DNA of 64,000 bases, taken from Azolla caroliniana. Taxonomy: Eukaryota > Polypodiophyta. The DNA lies in the NCBI GenBank assembly GCA_043228905.1, contig JBHGNT010000014.1, forward strand, positions 8,308,001 through 8,372,000, written 5' to 3'. Positions within the stretch are counted from its first letter, which is position 1; the number at the start of each line of letters is the position of its first letter. Of the stretch, positions 61,916-64,000 are shown in pieces. The notes under the pieces were generated by a model. It searched no databases, was not told the DNA's origin, and was given only the letters and a program-made list of their open reading frames with translations. The translations under genes were made by a program, and so were the position numbers.

Positions 61916-64000
61916 TTACACATCCGTAGGTCCCTTCGGACCCTTACCGTTTTCCTTACGGGTTGCCGTGTCTTCCTTCGTCTCTGCTACGGGTTCCCCG
62001 TCGTCTTTTTCTTCCATCCGTACCGTTCCGGGACAGGTTCCCGGTATAGTGCCGGTGAGCTGCATAAACGGGTTCTTTGGCATCGGTCCTTTATAGGGCT
62101 TTAGTCGAAATCCGTTCACCCACTTGCCTAGTACTTCACCGGCAAGTGTCCCTATCTGATAGGACCCGTTGTATTCCCGTGTCAGCCAATACGGGCCTGT
62201 CCATCTGAACCGGAGTTTACCCGGCATCTTGCCCATCCTCGTTTGGAATACTAGAACCGGCTTTCCGATTTCGAACATCTTTTCGTTACCTTTCCGGTGA
62301 CGGTCAACGAACGCTTTCCGTCGTCGTTGCTCCAGGTCCATGTGTAGGATGTTGGCCAGCCATTGCTCCTCCAGTTCGCATAGTGCTGCTAGCGGCATTT
62401 CCTCCGACTTCTTTTCATTCAGCCGTTCCCGTAGTTGGATCCGTAAGCTTGGTACCTGAAATTCCACCGGCATGACTGCCTCTAAGACGAACGCTAACCG
62501 GAACGGCGTTGTCCGGATACTTGTTTTGTATGCCGTTCGGTACGCCCATAGCGCGCTATGGAGCTTTGTGTCCCAGTCCGTCCGGTTTTCATTGACGATT
62601 TTGCGGAGAATGTTCTACAGCGTTTTGTTGGTGGACTCTGCTAACCCGTTCGCTTGTGGGTAGTACGGTGTGCTCCGTTTATGAACCACGGCATAGAACG
62701 TTGTTAAGCTTTCCACTACCTGGCCGAGGAAGTGCCCTCCTTGGTCGCTGATTAATTCAATCGGACATCCATATCGGCACCAAATGTTCTCGTACAGGAA
62801 TTTTGTTGTGGATGACGCGGTATTGTCTCTCAAGGCCTTAGCCTCCACCCATTTAGTGCAATAATCCGTTGCCACGATGACATAACGATTACCCGTTCTC
62901 ATTGCCGGTGGCTTGAACGGTCCGACAAAATCCAACCCCCACTTCTGGAATGGCTCTAGTGGAAGTACTGGTTGGTGTGGCGTCCGTGCTTGCTCCGTAG
63001 GCTGGCCCATTTGCTGGCATAGGTCACATTCCTTAGCATACTTGACGGCGTCTTTTAACGTCGTGGGCCACCATAAGCCGCTCTGCCATACTTTCCTTGC
63101 CGTCGCTTCCCCGGCATAGTGTCCTCCGGCAACCCCACAGTGTGCTTCCCGTAAGATTACTTCTTTCTCGTCACTACGGACTGCCCATCTCCATATTCCA
63201 TCTGCTCCTTTGTGGTAGAGAGTGTCCCGTAACAGACAGAAATTGCGGCTCTGCACCGCCAGTCGTTTCCTCTCGTCCCGGTTCATTTCCTCTGGTGGCA
63301 GGCCCGTGCTTAGGAACTGGTGCATGTTTGTCAGCCACCTATCTTCTGATGCCACCGTGTCGTCCGCTGCCGTTTCCGGGGTAATACGGAATAACTCTGC
63401 GTCCGGGAATTCATCCGCTACTCCGTCGCCTGGTTCTCCGGACTCTAACCGGCTCAGGTAGTCTGCTACGGCATGCTGGATACCGGGCCGGTGGAAAATC
63501 TCGAATTCGAACTCCTGCAACAGCAAGGTCCAACGGGCCAACTTACCGGTCAGGGACGCCTTGGACACTAAGTACAGGAGCGCCGAGTGATCCACATGAA
63601 AGGAGAACTTCCTTCCCAATAGGTAATGACGAAACTTTGTGACACTGTAGATCATGCCCAGGGCCTCCCGTTCCGTCGTTGAATAGTTCTTCTCCGCTTG
63701 GGACAGCTTCCGGCTGGCGTAATATACCGGCCGGTACCATTTGGGCTCCGTAAGTTGCATTAAGGCGCTGCCGATAGCGATGTCGGAAGCGTCAACGAAC
63801 ACATGAAATTCCTTGCTCCAATCCGGAGGCTGCACGACGGGTGCTTGCGATAAAAGTACCTTAAGGGCATTGTATGCCTTATCCTCCGTATCCGTCCATT
63901 GGAACGGTGTCTGATGTACCGCGGTGTGTAATGGTGTAGCCAAGTCAGCCAAGTGACGGAGCATCCGGCTGTGCCACCGGATCTGTCCTAAAAATCGGCT
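61916..64000 (-). pseudogene. pol: D1 pol: RNase H and integrase, one TAG
   Basis: Open from the window edge, apart from TAG at 62615-62617; D2 keeps CAG (Gln) at this codon. RT end: MLRHLADLATPLHT. RNase H: VFVDASDIAIGSALMQL, YSTTEREALGMIYSVTKFRHYLLG, FHVDHSALLYLV, HAVADYLSRL. Integrase zinc motif HCGVAGGHYAGEATARK...CDLCQQ is complete. Core: WGLDFVGPF, ATDYCTKWVEAKAL, ELISDQGGHF, GLAESTNKTL hold the three acidic residues. C-terminal: RTTPFRLAF...VMPVEFQVPSLR, DRHRKGNEKMFEIGKPVLVFQ, FRWTGPYWLTREYNGSYQIGT. One codon from intact in the visible part. Confidence 0.88.

Larger units (their letters stand above)
58470..64000 (-). mobile_element. D1: Ty3/gypsy element with large downstream ORF, 3' part
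   Basis: Minus element with its 3' LTR at the left (58470-58853), then a downstream frame (58954-61762) and pol (61916 to past the window edge). Same family as the degenerate D2. It is inserted in C2. Gag, protease, RT and 5' LTR are off-window. Confidence 0.9.

Overview
This window is plant-like intergenic DNA made almost entirely of nested retrotransposons. I see no host protein gene, rRNA gene or functional tRNA gene I can defend. The signs of a plant are copia elements primed from the initiator Met tRNA, a chromodomain gypsy element, a primer site fitting plant tRNA-Asp, another fitting the plant tRNA-Trp 3' end (from memory), and C-to-T decay at CG and CHG sites. The density of large, old, nested elements suggests a big, repeat-rich genome (fern, lycophyte or gymnosperm would fit), but the species is not shown. 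Labels used here (A1, A2, E and so on) are local names.

Layout. 1-4337: minus-strand gypsy element A1 (5' LTR, gag-pro, and pol running off the left edge), inserted in the gag of minus copia element H (LTR 5113-5520). 5521-6805: minus fragment B2 with its LTR, inserted in copia reverse transcriptase debris (6806-7645). 7700-11388 and 21916-23790: degenerate minus gypsy element D2, split by E (11389-21915), a minus gag-only relative of A. E is itself split by a plus-strand copia element I (13730-19525). 24181-29669: chromovirus C1, inserted in a minus non-LTR (LINE) fragment (24085-24180 and 29670-30780). 31792-58469: a second chromovirus, C2, cut into pieces by B1 (32164-34730), an A-family solo LTR (34749-35495), the giant gypsy element F (37176-56125) and fragment B3 (57096-58013). 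F carries gag, pol, a second protease after the integrase and a 3.7-kb downstream reading frame. F is interrupted by A2 (44759-48100), a fresh gag-only A-family element with LTRs of equal length that read as identical. 58470-64000: minus gypsy element D1 (LTR, large downstream coiled-coil frame, pol), running off the right edge.

How the parts fit. A1, A2 and E share a gag N-terminus, LTR termini (TGTCGT...ACGACA type) and the same 18-nt primer site. A1 has gag-pro and pol open throughout the visible part, joined by an apparent -1 frameshift. A2 has only gag plus a long acidic-then-basic tail. I read this as an autonomous element with gag-only partners that depend on its Pol. F and D share a layout in which a large coiled-coil frame lies downstream of integrase. 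LTRs of two unrelated families (A and C) each carry an antisense tRNA-like segment.

Ages by LTR divergence (my manual counts) agree with nesting: A2 about 0, F 5/569, C1 about 3%, copia I about 3.4%, E about 4%.
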